Shown: positions 25,214-34,583, numbered from the stretch's first letter. The stretch: 64,000 nt of DNA from Aggregatilinea lenta (GCF_003569045.1 NZ_BFCB01000003.1:992001-1056000), one strand, 5' to 3'. The notes: generated by a model not told the origin, from the letters alone. Program-made: numbers and translations.

Positions 25214-25229
25214 ATGACAGCGCTGTCAT
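25214..25229. promoter_or_regulatory. LacI-type operator O2
   Basis: Identical to O1 (16-bp palindrome and the next three bases). It lies upstream of the UroD/importer/GH13 operon, just after a weak promoter-like AATAAT at 25195-25200. Confidence 0.78.
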
Positions 25230-25286
25230 AGAGACAGCTTCCAAGAATGGCCGGTTTCTTACTTCTTATCTGAAAGACTTGCTGCT

Positions 25287-26342
25287 ATGTCTGAATCGAT
25301 GACTTCCCTGGAACGAACCCTGCTCACCCTGGATGGCAAGCTGCCCGACCGCGTCCCGGTCGACCTGCACAACTTCCAGATGACGGCGCGGCTGATGGGC
25401 GCGACGTCCTTCGCGGATTTCTACCGCGACGGCGACGCCATGGCCGAGGGCCAGATCAAAGCGTGGGAGCGCTTCGGCCACGACGTGCTGATCGTCGAAA
25501 ACGGGACAGCGGCCCTGGCCGAAGCGTGCGGCGTGCACGTCATCTACCAGGACGACGCCGCACCCGTCGCCAAAGAGCCGGCGATCAAGAGCCTGGATGA
25601 CGTGGACTCGCTCGAAGTGCCCGATCCCTACAAGGTCCCCGTGCTGGCCGAGAACCTGAAGGCTACGCGGCGTGTGGTCGAGGCCATCGGCGACCGCGCC
25701 TTCATCATCGGACGCGGCGACCAGGGGCCGTTCAGCCTCGCCAGCGAGATTCGCGGCATGAGCGACTTCATGGTCGATCTTGCGCTGGGCGAGCAGCCGG
25801 AGAAAATCCACCGCCTGCTCGACTTCTGCCGTGAGGTGGCCTACCGCTATATGCTGGCGCAGATCGAGCAGGGCGCGCACTGCACCTCGATTGGCGATTC
25901 GCCGTCCGGCCCGGACGTGATCTCGCCCCGGTTCTACCGCGAATACGCCTACCCGCACGTCAAGCGGCTGGTGGACGACCTGAAGGCGCAGGGCGTGCGC
26001 GTCGCCTACCACATCTGCGGCAATTCGACCCCGATCATCGAGGAGATGGTCAGCACCGGGGCGACGATCGTGGAGATCGATCAAAAAGCGGATCTGCGCC
26101 TATCGAAGGCCGCTGCACAGGGCAAAACCACGCTGCTTGGCCCGGTCGATCCCAGCGGCGTGCTGGCAAACGGCACGCCCGACGACGTGATGGCCAAAGC
26201 GCGCGAGGCGATTGAAATCCTTGCGCCCGGCGGTGGATTCATCCTCGGCCCTGGCTGCGCGCTCCCGGACACGACACCCGACGAAAACATCGACGCGCTC
26301 ATCGACGCTGCCAAGCGTTATGGCCGCTACGACCGCCGCTGA
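25287..26342 (+). CDS. UroD/MtaA-family protein with methyltransferase-type zinc motif
   Basis: 351 residues. UroD-fold barrel with H242-x-C244 (YHICGN) and Cys324 (GPGCALP), the His-x-Cys...Cys zinc pattern of corrinoid-dependent methyltransferases such as MtaA/MtbA. That pattern binds a thiol substrate; true uroporphyrinogen decarboxylases lack it. No corrinoid protein gene lies nearby. ATG 25287 is taken; Met5 is an alternative. It leads an operon with a CUT1 importer and GH13 hydrolase, so a role in demethylating or otherwise processing the imported compound is an inference. Confidence 0.83.
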   Translation: MSESMTSLERTLLTLDGKLPDRVPVDLHNFQMTARLMGATSFADFYRDGDAMAEGQIKAWERFGHDVLIVENGTAALAEACGVHVIYQDDAAPVAKEPAIKSLDDVDSLEVPDPYKVPVLAENLKATRRVVEAIGDRAFIIGRGDQGPFSLASEIRGMSDFMVDLALGEQPEKIHRLLDFCREVAYRYMLAQIEQGAHCTSIGDSPSGPDVISPRFYREYAYPHVKRLVDDLKAQGVRVAYHICGNSTPIIEEMVSTGATIVEIDQKADLRLSKAAAQGKTTLLGPVDPSGVLANGTPDDVMAKAREAIEILAPGGGFILGPGCALPDTTPDENIDALIDAAKRYGRYDRR

Positions 26343-26442
26343 CCCGCTGATTTACGTGACGTACCCGACAAGGAGGCAATCTCTCGACACTCTGCCCGGC
26401 CCGTTCAAGAATGTTCAGTTCAATTCATAGGAGGCTCGAAAC

Positions 26443-27873
26443 ATGTTACAGAAGAAATGGCTCTCGTTGATCCTGGTCGCCGCGATGGCGCTCAGTGCAG
26501 TCCCGCTGGTCGGCGCGCAGGGCGACGGCGACCTGGGGCTGCCGCTGCTGGAAGCCACATCACCCGAAGTTCAAGCATATTACCTGCCGGACGGCGAACA
26601 GTTCCAGGGTCAGTCGCTCAACGTCGTGATCAACTCCACCTTCCTGGAAGTCAATCCCGAACCGCTGGAAATGGGCAAAGCCAAGTTCGAGGAACTGACC
26701 GGCGCGACGATCAACTACATCCCGCTGCCCGAAAACCAGCTTTACGATCAGGTCCGCCTGGAACTGGCCGTCGAGTCGGGCGCGTACGACATGGTACACA
26801 CGGGCGCGGGCGGCGCGATGGACTTCGGCCTGGCCGGGTTCCTGGTCCCGCTGCCGGAACCCCCGGATGTGGATGACTTCTTCGCCGCCGACGTGGACCA
26901 GTACTCCGCGGGCGGCACGATCTACGGTCTGCCGATGGTCGCGGACACGAACATCCTCTACTGGCGCACGGACCTGTTCGAAGCTGCCGGGCTTGATCCC
27001 GCCGCCCCACCGCAGACCTACGACGAGCTGCGCGAGTATGCGCTGAAACTGACGACCGACGTCAACGGCAAGCATCCCGGTGAAGACGGCTTCGACGCCG
27101 ATAACATCGAGGTTTACGGTCTGGCCTTCAAGGGTGTTGCGGGTCTGGCGAGCACCTGGGAATGGTACAACTACCTCTTCGCGTTCGGCGGGGACGTCTT
27201 CGACGCCGACTATAACGTCACCATCGACTCGCCCGAAGCGATCGCCTCGCTGCAGTGGGTCGTGGACAACATGCGCGAGTACCACATCTACCCCGCCGAC
27301 ACGGCGACCTATGACTACACCGAGTTCCACACGCTGTTCATTCAGGGCCGCGTGGCGATGGCCATCAACTGGCCGTACATGTACAACATGGCTCAGGACC
27401 CGGCGCAGTCCGAGGTCGTGGACAAGGTCGCCATTGGCCGCAAACCGGCCCAGGTGACGCATGGCGGCGAAATCGGCGGCTGGTCGTGGAACGTGTTCAA
27501 GATGAGCCAGAACCAGGACCTCGCCATCGCGTTCGCCAAGTTCATGAGCGGCCCCGATATCTCGCTGGCCTTTGCCGAGGGCGGCAACGTCCCGGTGCGC
27601 CAGTCCGTCGCGGCCATCATGACCGAACAGGACCCGGTGCTCTACGGCGCGATTGCGGCGAATCAGGCCGACGGCAAGTCCATCGGTTTCATCGAAACCG
27701 GCCCGTCGTGGACGCCCATCGAGCAGGAACTGTCGCAGGCCATTCAGGAAGCGCTGATCGGCGAGAAGGACCCCGAAACCGCGCTGAAGGATGCCAAGGC
27801 CGACATCGAAGAAATTCTGGCCGACGACAACTTCTACGAGGATATTCTGCCGCAGCTGGTTACGGCGGAATAA
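26443..27873 (+). CDS. CUT1 sugar ABC transporter substrate-binding protein
   Basis: 476 residues, family 1 extracellular solute-binding protein. Signal peptide MLQKKWLSLILVAAMALS... ending near VGAQGD; no lipobox cysteine, so it is probably released or held otherwise. The domain contains the usual YDMVHTGAGG, YGLPMVADTNILYWRTDLF and GGWSWNV segments. ATAGGAGG precedes ATG 26443. It works with the two permeases downstream; no ATPase gene is in the operon. Confidence 0.92.
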   Translation: MLQKKWLSLILVAAMALSAVPLVGAQGDGDLGLPLLEATSPEVQAYYLPDGEQFQGQSLNVVINSTFLEVNPEPLEMGKAKFEELTGATINYIPLPENQLYDQVRLELAVESGAYDMVHTGAGGAMDFGLAGFLVPLPEPPDVDDFFAADVDQYSAGGTIYGLPMVADTNILYWRTDLFEAAGLDPAAPPQTYDELREYALKLTTDVNGKHPGEDGFDADNIEVYGLAFKGVAGLASTWEWYNYLFAFGGDVFDADYNVTIDSPEAIASLQWVVDNMREYHIYPADTATYDYTEFHTLFIQGRVAMAINWPYMYNMAQDPAQSEVVDKVAIGRKPAQVTHGGEIGGWSWNVFKMSQNQDLAIAFAKFMSGPDISLAFAEGGNVPVRQSVAAIMTEQDPVLYGAIAANQADGKSIGFIETGPSWTPIEQELSQAIQEALIGEKDPETALKDAKADIEEILADDNFYEDILPQLVTAE

Positions 27874-27912
27874 CGGCACAGTGCGTTAACCGCTAGCGCC
27901 GGAATGGATAGA

Positions 27913-27966
27913 CCGGTGGGGGAGCAGGCTCTGGTGAAGGTGTTGAGAGCTTGCCCTCCCCGCCGG
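27913..27966 (+). promoter_or_regulatory. Long intercistronic hairpin between binding protein and permease genes
   Basis: CCGGTGGGG... at 27913 pairs with ...CCCCGCCGG ending 27966, continuing into GCAGGCTCT/AGAGCTTGC, about 20 pairs with a few wobbles around a 13-base loop. There is no T-run. It likely uncouples levels of the binding protein and permeases. Confidence 0.6.
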
Positions 27967-28012
27967 GGCGCATGCGAACTTCCATCAAGCACGAGTTGAG
28001 TGGACTAAGACC

Positions 28013-28963
28013 GTGAACTCAAAACACGCTTCTCCGGCCACAACCGCTGTGTCCGGCGCACAGCACGCGCCGCACCGCCAGCGGTGGCATCTCAGCAACG
28101 GCCTGTACGGCTTTTTGCTGGTGCTGCCCGCGCTGCTGATTATGCTGGCGGTGTTCATTTACCCGATGGCCTATTCAGCCTATACCAGCTTCCGTGACTT
28201 TGAACTCACTCACCCCGACCGGGCCGAGTTCAACGGGCTGGAGAATTACAAAAACGTCTTGCAGGACGAAGAATTCCACCACGCCTTTACTAACACGGTG
28301 AAATATGTGGGCATCGCCGTGCCGACCGAGTTCACGCTGGGGCTGATCCTGGCGATGGCGCTGGCGACCATTGGGCGCGGCAGGTCGCTCTTGCGCACGC
28401 TGCTGATTATCCCGATGATGCTGGCCCCGGTCGCGATGGGCCTGATGTGGAAATTCATGTACAACGACGAGCTGGGCATCATCAACCACCTGCTGCGCGC
28501 GCTCGGTAGTTCCCGACCGCCGCTGTGGCTGGCCGACCCCAACTACGCGCTGTATAGCATCATCGTCGTGGAGATCTGGGCGACCGTGCCGATCTTCATC
28601 CTGCTGCTGCTGGCGGGACTGCTGTCCATCCCCGACGAATATTACGAGGCGGCCAAAATCGACGGGGCGAGTGCGCTGAAGTCGTTCCGCTACATCACGC
28701 TGCCGATGTTGCAGCCGGTGATTCTGGTCGCGCTGCTGCTGCGCGGCATGGACGCCTTCCGCGTGTTTGACATCGTGTTCGTGCTGACCAAAGGCGGTCC
28801 GGCGCTGCGCAGCGACGTGCTGTCCTATTACGTCTACCGCGCCGCCTTCGTCGGGCGCGACTTCGGCGAGGCCACCGCCGCCGCGTGGATCATGATCCTC
28901 GTGCTGCTGGCGTGCGGGCTGGGATTGGTCGGCCTGATGCGCCGCCAGGGAGGCTCGCTGTGA
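28013..28963 (+). CDS. CUT1 sugar ABC transporter permease (MalF/UgpA type)
   Basis: 316 residues, about six membrane segments, with the ATPase-contacting EAA loop EYYEAAKIDGASALKSFRYITLP. The start is GTG at 28013, the only plausible start before the first membrane segment. Its stop overlaps the next permease start as GTGA. Confidence 0.92.
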   Translation: MNSKHASPATTAVSGAQHAPHRQRWHLSNGLYGFLLVLPALLIMLAVFIYPMAYSAYTSFRDFELTHPDRAEFNGLENYKNVLQDEEFHHAFTNTVKYVGIAVPTEFTLGLILAMALATIGRGRSLLRTLLIIPMMLAPVAMGLMWKFMYNDELGIINHLLRALGSSRPPLWLADPNYALYSIIVVEIWATVPIFILLLLAGLLSIPDEYYEAAKIDGASALKSFRYITLPMLQPVILVALLLRGMDAFRVFDIVFVLTKGGPALRSDVLSYYVYRAAFVGRDFGEATAAAWIMILVLLACGLGLVGLMRRQGGSL

Positions 28964-29781
28964 GAACGCCGCGCCGGTACCTGATCCTCAGCTACGCGCT
29001 GATCATCGGCGCGATCATCGTGTTCCTGTTCCCGATCGTGTGGCTGGTGCTCAGCTCGCTCAAGCCGCCCGCCGACGTGCTCAAGATTACGCTGCCGACC
29101 GATCCGACGCTCCAGAACTACCGGGACGTGCTACACCAGTTCCCCGTGGGGCGCTACCTCGCTAACAGCCTGAAGCTGGCGGTTGCCTCCACGCTGATCT
29201 CGCTGATAACCGGCGCGCTGGCGGGGTATGGCCTGTCGCACTATCGCTTCAAGGCGCGCACGCCGTTAATGCTGATGACGCTGCTGATGCGCACCATTCC
29301 CGGCGTGGCGCTCGGCATTCCGCTGTTCTGGCTGTTCACGCGCGTGGGCCTGAAAAACACGTTCCTGGGCATCACGCTGGCGCACACCGCGATCCAGCTC
29401 CCGCTGGTGATCTGGATCATGCTCGGCTTCTTCGAGGACATCCCGCGCGAGCTTTCGGAAGCGGGGCAGGTGGACGGCTGTAACCGGCTGACGGTGCTCT
29501 ATCACGTCGTGCTGCCGCTGGCCGCGCCGGGCATGGCCGTCGCCGCGATCTTCTCGTTCCTGACGAGCTGGAATAATTTCGACCTGTCGCTGATGCTGAA
29601 CTCCGCGCCCCAGGCGCTGACGATGCCGGTCGGCATGTCGCAGATGAACCTGTTGTACGGCATCCGGTGGGACAGCCTTTCCGCCGCGTCGGTGATGTAC
29701 ATCGTGCCAACCATCCTGCTGGCGCTGACGCTTCAGCGCTATATCGTGCGCGGGCTGACGGCGGGCGCGGTCAAAGGCTGA
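28960..29781 (+). CDS. CUT1 sugar ABC transporter permease (MalG/UgpE type)
   Basis: 273 residues with six membrane segments and an EAA loop (ELSEAGQVDGCNRLTVLYHVVLP). The start is GTG 28960, overlapping the upstream stop by 4 bp with GGGAGG before it; ATG starts further upstream lie deep in the previous gene. It pairs with the MalF-type permease. Confidence 0.92.
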   Translation: MRTPRRYLILSYALIIGAIIVFLFPIVWLVLSSLKPPADVLKITLPTDPTLQNYRDVLHQFPVGRYLANSLKLAVASTLISLITGALAGYGLSHYRFKARTPLMLMTLLMRTIPGVALGIPLFWLFTRVGLKNTFLGITLAHTAIQLPLVIWIMLGFFEDIPRELSEAGQVDGCNRLTVLYHVVLPLAAPGMAVAAIFSFLTSWNNFDLSLMLNSAPQALTMPVGMSQMNLLYGIRWDSLSAASVMYIVPTILLALTLQRYIVRGLTAGAVKG

Positions 29782-29817
29782 TTCTGTGCGTTCCCCTACT
29801 ATAGAAGGATATGTGAT

Positions 29818-31347
29818 ATGACGAGCACCGAGCGCCCCGCCCGTTATCCCGATTCACCCGCGTGGACAAAGGACCTGATCATCTACGAGATCGCGACGAA
29901 GGGCTTCACCTCGCCGGACGGGCCGGAAAGCGGCACCTTCCGCAGCCTGGAAGCGAAGCTGCCGTACCTGCACGATCTGGGCATCAACGCGATCTGGCTG
30001 ACCGGCCATTCGTGGTCCGATCCCCGGCACTTCTACAACATCTGGACGCAGTACGCGACCATCGATCCCGGCGTCATCGATCCGTCGCTGGGCACGGAGC
30101 AGGACTTCAAGGCCATGATCGACACCGCACACGGGCACGGTATCCGCGTCTTTCTGGACGTGATCACGCACGGCGTGATGAAGGACAGCCCGCTGGTCGC
30201 CGCGCACCCCGACTGGTTCCGGGGCGAAAGCTGGGGCATGATCGATTACGATTTCGACGCGGACATCCCCGAACTCGATCAGTGGTGGGTGGACGTGTGG
30301 ACGCGCTACGCGGTCGAGTTCGGCGTGGACGGCTTCCGGCTCGACCTCGGCCTGCGCCGCCCCGACCTGTGGGCACAGATTCGCGCGAACGCCGCCGCTG
30401 TGGGGCACCCCATCGTGCTGATCAACGAGACGGAATACGCGCACACGGTCGAATGGGTGATCGCGTCCGGCCTGAAGACCGTGCCGACCGAAGACGAATT
30501 CCTGGGCCTGATCGACTTCGCGCAGCGCGACAGCGTGCACCTGCTCGATCCGCATCACAAGATCGAGTTCGAGCCGCTGCACGATTATGGCCGCGCACAC
30601 ATGTGGACCGTCGAGCACTGGGCGCAGTGGTTGGCGCGCGTTACGGGTGGCGCGGGCGCGGACGGCAGACTGCAATGGGCATGGCCGTGCGTGCAGTTGA
30701 GCTGCCACGACGACGGTTGGGAAGACTTCGCGGGCGATAACCCCTATGTGGCGCAGAGCAGCCGCTTCGTCTGGGGCTACGGCGCGCTGTTTTCGGGCAT
30801 GGTCCCGATCTTCATGGCGGGCGAGGAATTCGGTGCGGACTACGTGCCGCTGCCCACGCTCTCCCCGCGCCTGTTCGGCGGCGACGATCCCGGCAAGGGG
30901 ACGTGGCTCTACGGCAGCATGATCCAGTGGGATCAGCTCAACCAGCCGGAACACCGCGCCGTGCTGGACGACGTGACACGCCTGATCGCCATCCGCAAGC
31001 AGGAGGCGGACATCCTCGCCGCGCGGCCCACCTATGCCGAGCCGAACCTGCTGCCGCTCGCCTACGAGGGCGACATTCCCGTCCCCCAGCCCTACCTGCG
31101 CTGGGCGGACGGCGCGGCGATCCTGGTGGCGGGGAATCCCTCGACCGAGGCCGACGTATCCATGACCGTCAGCCTGCCGCTGGACGACATCGGGTTGGGG
31201 GGCCACCGGCTGTACAATGTCACGAACCTGTGGACCGGAACCTCCGAGACGTACACCGGTGCAGACCTGCGGCGGCTGGTGATCACCATCCCGCGCGATA
31301 AGACGCCCGGCGGCGGTTTGCGGCTGCTGAAGATTCAGCCCGCCTGA
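29818..31347 (+). CDS. Glycoside hydrolase family 13 (alpha-amylase family), cytoplasmic
   Basis: 509 residues without a signal peptide. The GH13 barrel is visible: region I DVITHG (Asp114), region II GFRLD with nucleophile Asp176, region III INETE with acid Glu204, region IV SCHDDGW with the third Asp; a C-terminal beta domain follows. It probably hydrolyses or transfers alpha-glucosides brought in by the transporter encoded just upstream. Region I has TH where most GH13 have NH, so specificity is not assignable. Start ATG 29818 follows AGAAGGA. Confidence 0.88.
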   Translation: MTSTERPARYPDSPAWTKDLIIYEIATKGFTSPDGPESGTFRSLEAKLPYLHDLGINAIWLTGHSWSDPRHFYNIWTQYATIDPGVIDPSLGTEQDFKAMIDTAHGHGIRVFLDVITHGVMKDSPLVAAHPDWFRGESWGMIDYDFDADIPELDQWWVDVWTRYAVEFGVDGFRLDLGLRRPDLWAQIRANAAAVGHPIVLINETEYAHTVEWVIASGLKTVPTEDEFLGLIDFAQRDSVHLLDPHHKIEFEPLHDYGRAHMWTVEHWAQWLARVTGGAGADGRLQWAWPCVQLSCHDDGWEDFAGDNPYVAQSSRFVWGYGALFSGMVPIFMAGEEFGADYVPLPTLSPRLFGGDDPGKGTWLYGSMIQWDQLNQPEHRAVLDDVTRLIAIRKQEADILAARPTYAEPNLLPLAYEGDIPVPQPYLRWADGAAILVAGNPSTEADVSMTVSLPLDDIGLGGHRLYNVTNLWTGTSETYTGADLRRLVITIPRDKTPGGGLRLLKIQPA

Positions 31348-31404
31348 CACACTCAACTATTCGACAGCGATTTTGCATGACTCCCGGTATGGAGGGAGGC
31401 AGTT

Positions 31405-31830
31405 ATGGCAGCAGCGCCCCAACATCTGGTCAATATTGGCTCATCCTTCGAACAAGCCTACCGGCCCGTGCTGGATTTTGACGGCTGGAAGGTCGCTATG
31501 CTCCGCCACTTTGACGTCGTCGCGCCGGAGACGCTGCGCCGAGTGGAACGACACTGGAACACAAACGAGGTGTTCATCCTGACGGCGGGCGAGGCCGACT
31601 TGATCGTGCTGGACGGCCAGGATCAGCCGGAACGAGTCTACGTGATCCCGATGCAGCACAATGTTGCCTACAACGTCCGGCAGTCGGTGTGGCACCACGT
31701 CATCATGTCGCGTGATGCGCACATCGTGCTGGTCGAGCGCAGCGAGACGGGGCCAGAGACGACCGACTACGCCGAGCTGGACCCGGCACTGCTCGACCTC
31801 ATCCGCGCGCAGATCCGTCCCCTGTGCTGA
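31405..31830 (+). CDS. Small cupin-like protein
   Basis: 141 residues, beta-rich with the pattern HWNTNEVFILTAGEADL...YNVRQSVWHHVIMS, which resembles a cupin barrel with possible metal ligands His-Glu-His. The family is not named with certainty. It is the last gene of the LacI-controlled operon, after a strong GGAGGGAGG, and is followed by a perfect-palindrome terminator. A sugar isomerase or sensor role is speculative. Confidence 0.65.
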   Translation: MAAAPQHLVNIGSSFEQAYRPVLDFDGWKVAMLRHFDVVAPETLRRVERHWNTNEVFILTAGEADLIVLDGQDQPERVYVIPMQHNVAYNVRQSVWHHVIMSRDAHIVLVERSETGPETTDYAELDPALLDLIRAQIRPLC

Positions 31831-31861
31831 CGCGGCCTGCGCCGCAGTCCTGAAAACGAAA

Positions 31862-31891
31862 AGCGGAGCATCTCACGTGAGATGCTCCGCT
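31862..31891. terminator. Bidirectional terminator, 30-bp perfect palindrome
   Basis: 15-bp arms AGCGGAGCATCTCAC and their exact complement with no loop bases, flanked by AAAA on the left and GTCTTT on the right. It lies between convergent genes. Confidence 0.8.
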
Positions 31892-31913
31892 GTCTTTCCG
31901 GCTACTGTACGGG

Positions 31914-33419
31914 TTAAGGCGCCAGCACGACTGTGCCTGCATTGGCGATCAGCCCGCAGGTGTAGCCCGCCTCCGCCGTCGTGCTCAGCTCGCTGAGCTG
32001 ACGCGGCGAGGTGGTCGCGTCCAGGTAAAACAGCCGCCCGATCCCGCTCAGACAGACTTTCACGCTGACATTGAACACCGGCTGCGCGTGCTGGTCGGCC
32101 ATGCCGAACACGTCCACCGCCTGCAGCACACCCAGGCCGATCACGGACGCGTTGCCGATCTCCTCCGGCCCCTTAACGTAAACGCCGGACTCCGCGAGCA
32201 CGCGGCAGTACACGCCGCCGTCCGTCACCGTGCCGGGCTGGACCGCCGCGCGGATGATGGGATTGGTCGAGCCGTCGAGATCCTGGCAGAGCGGCGCCTG
32301 GGCGCGCGCGTTGTCCTCGGCGCTGTGGTCCACGGGCGCGCTGCCGCCGGATGGGGTCGTGGCCGCCGGAGGCGTCACGACGGTGCCGCCGCCGTTGTCG
32401 GGCGCGGTCTGCTCCAGCTCGAACGCGCCGATGTCGCATCTGCCGCCGGTGTACTGGGGCCGCGAGATGCCGCGCTGGTCGGTGCCGGTGCAGGTGGGGA
32501 TCGCGTCGAGCGCGCCGCTCGTCGACTGGAGCGCATGGGTCTGCGTCACGCCGCCGTTGTCCGCCAGCGCCTCGACGCCCGGCGCGGTGTCGAGCTGGTC
32601 GGTCGGTTGGGACGCCAGCAGCGCGCAGCCATCGCCCACCAGATTGTAACCGGTGGAGGTCAGCGTGCCGGGAGCGCCCACGCCAAAGCCTGCCGCCAGA
32701 CAGTTGACCTCGCTCGCCGTCGAGTTGCCATAGTTGGCCGACAGGATCGAGTTGGCGATCGTCGCGCTGCCGCCGTTACCAACCGCGATGCCGCCGCTGT
32801 CGCGTCCATTCGCCGCACCGTCCGAGAAATTATCGGTGATGGTGACGTACTGGAACTGGGCAGTGCCCCGGATGAACGCGCCGCCGCCAAAGTTCTGCAC
32901 GTCGTTGCCCGAAAGCGTGCTGTTGCTGACGGCCGTCTGGCTGCCCGGCTCGCCGTAGATGCCGCCGCCGCCCAGTCCCGACGCCACGTTGTCGAGCACT
33001 GCGCTGTAACGCAGGTTCAGTGTGCCATTGTTGTAGATTCCGCCGCCGTTTATCCCCGCGCCGTTCCGAATGGTAAGGTTCTCAATTGTCACGGTCGAGC
33101 CTGCGGTCACCGTGATCACGCTGTCGCTGGCGTTGCCGTCGAGGATCACCGCGCCGCCGGTGGGGCCGGAGATTGTCAGGGACTTGTTGACGTTGAGTGT
33201 GCCCGTCGTCAGCGTAATCGTGCCAGTGACGCCGAACTCGATGATGTCACCGTTGGCCGCATCGAGGATCGCCTGCCGCAGCGATCCGGCGCCCGCGTCA
33301 TTGGTGTTGGTCACGGTGAGCGTCGCCGCGTGCGCCGGGGTGGGGCGCGATAAAAAGGGAATCGTTAGCAGCGCAATAAGGATGACCGAGATAAACAATG
33401 AAGTCTTGCGATATTGCAT
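31914..33419 (-). CDS. Secreted right-handed parallel beta-helix protein
   Basis: 501 residues from ATG 33419 (GGAGG upstream). Signal peptide ending near TPAHAAT. Then LTVTNTNDAGAGSLRQAI, the CSLREC/polymorphic-outer-membrane-like opening, followed by repeated G-G-G-I-Y and short Asn/Ser-rich beta-helix turns (residues about 40-330), a Gly/Thr/Pro linker, and a C-terminal domain of about 130 residues not recognised. These proteins are usually surface adhesins or extracellular scaffolds. No enzyme motif seen. Confidence 0.8.
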   Translation of the reverse strand: MQYRKTSLFISVILIALLTIPFLSRPTPAHAATLTVTNTNDAGAGSLRQAILDAANGDIIEFGVTGTITLTTGTLNVNKSLTISGPTGGAVILDGNASDSVITVTAGSTVTIENLTIRNGAGINGGGIYNNGTLNLRYSAVLDNVASGLGGGGIYGEPGSQTAVSNSTLSGNDVQNFGGGAFIRGTAQFQYVTITDNFSDGAANGRDSGGIAVGNGGSATIANSILSANYGNSTASEVNCLAAGFGVGAPGTLTSTGYNLVGDGCALLASQPTDQLDTAPGVEALADNGGVTQTHALQSTSGALDAIPTCTGTDQRGISRPQYTGGRCDIGAFELEQTAPDNGGGTVVTPPAATTPSGGSAPVDHSAEDNARAQAPLCQDLDGSTNPIIRAAVQPGTVTDGGVYCRVLAESGVYVKGPEEIGNASVIGLGVLQAVDVFGMADQHAQPVFNVSVKVCLSGIGRLFYLDATTSPRQLSELSTTAEAGYTCGLIANAGTVVLAP

Positions 33420-33520
33420 TACAGCCTCCAGGCATAGAACAAGGGGACTTTCAAATTGAGCCGGGGGTAGCCAGGTCCGCGCGGCAACAGTGGTGCTTCT
33501 GTAACAGATCTGCTCTCGCA

Positions 33521-33550
33521 ATAGTATCACTTTCAGAGTTTTTACAACAA
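33521..33550 (-). promoter_or_regulatory. Candidate promoter of the beta-helix gene
   Basis: On the - strand: TTGTTG (33550-33545), 18-bp spacer, TACTAT (33526-33521). Confidence 0.4.
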
Positions 33551-33632
33551 CCGGCTTAAGATCGTTCCTAACGCCTGGAACGGGAGGCAGCATGGCGTGA
33601 GATCCGACCAGCGCGTCCGTGCTAGCTTGTGG

Positions 33633-33662
33633 TTGACGCGGTGCCCCCTTTCACGCGACAAT
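33633..33662 (+). promoter_or_regulatory. Candidate promoter of the SDR gene at 33709
   Basis: TTGACG, 18-bp spacer, GACAAT; 47 bp before the start codon. Confidence 0.4.
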
Positions 33663-33708
33663 GAGACAGATAAATAGCGGTTTATCCTTCATTCTGGAGC
33701 TAACAGTT

Positions 33709-34506
33709 ATGGACCTCGAATTACAGGGCAAAGTGGCCGTGATCACCGGCGGCAGCGTCGGGATCGGGCTGGCGGTGGCGGAAGGGCTGGCGCGTGAGGG
33801 CGTGCATCTGGCGCTGTGCGCGCGCAACGAGGAGCGCGTTCAGGCCAGAGCCGGCGAGATCGCGCAGAAGTACGGCGTGAAGGCCATCGGCGTGCAGGCG
33901 AACGTGGCGCAGCCGGGGGACGTGGATCGCTTCGTCGCGACGGTTGAGGCCGAGTTCGACGCGGGCGTGGACATCCTGATCAACAACGCGGGCACCGGCA
34001 GCGAAGAAACGATCATGGACGCGTCCGACGAGCGCTGGCAGTACTACTGGGATCTGCACGTGATGGCGGCGGTGCGGTTGTCGCGCGGCCTCGTGCCGCT
34101 GATGCGCAAGCGCGGCGGCGGGGCGATCATCAACAACGCGTCGATCTGCGCGTCGCAGCCATTGTACTACGAGCCGATCTACAACACGACCAAAGCCGCG
34201 CTGGTGATGTTTTCGAAGTGCCTCGCCAACGAGCTGGTGGGCGACAACATCCGCGTGAACACGATTAATCCAGGGCTGGTTCTGACGCCGGACTGGATGA
34301 AGACGGCGACGCTGCTCACCGAAAACGAGCCAACCACACCCGAAGAATACCTCGACAAGATCGCCAAGGATAACGCCCCGATCGGGCGCTTCGCCACGCC
34401 TGAAGAAGTGGCCGACTTCTTTGTCTTTTTGTGTTCGCCGCGCGCCAGTTACTGTATCGGCTCCACCTACTACGTGGACGGCGGATGGCTCAAGGTCATC
34501 ACGTGA
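33709..34506 (+). CDS. Short-chain dehydrogenase/reductase
   Basis: 265 residues. Classical SDR: ITGGSVGIG near 13-21, NNAGTG near 93, Ser in NNASIC and Tyr-Lys in YNTTK, ending YVDGGWLKVIT. The ATG at 33709 follows TGGAGC; a start at 33661 would overlap the probable -10 box. The gene stands alone, convergent with an amidohydrolase gene. Substrate unknown (3-oxoacyl or sugar alcohol type). Confidence 0.88.
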   Translation: MDLELQGKVAVITGGSVGIGLAVAEGLAREGVHLALCARNEERVQARAGEIAQKYGVKAIGVQANVAQPGDVDRFVATVEAEFDAGVDILINNAGTGSEETIMDASDERWQYYWDLHVMAAVRLSRGLVPLMRKRGGGAIINNASICASQPLYYEPIYNTTKAALVMFSKCLANELVGDNIRVNTINPGLVLTPDWMKTATLLTENEPTTPEEYLDKIAKDNAPIGRFATPEEVADFFVFLCSPRASYCIGSTYYVDGGWLKVIT

Positions 34507-34544
34507 TGTGAGGGCGGTGCAAACGCCTCGAAACAAGTCGCTTT

Positions 34545-34579
34545 ACCGGCGCGGACCCGGATTACAGGCCCGCGCCGGT
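34545..34579. terminator. Hairpin between convergent genes
   Basis: 10-bp arms ACCGGCGCGG/CCGCGCCGGT around a 15-base loop. No strong T-run, so terminator function is tentative. Confidence 0.45.
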
Positions 34580-34583
34580 GCCG

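Noticed and set aside
29854-31356. Open frame of 500 codons antisense to GH13
   Set aside because: The GH13 protein has all catalytic regions on the + strand; the reverse product is low-complexity His/Arg/Gln.
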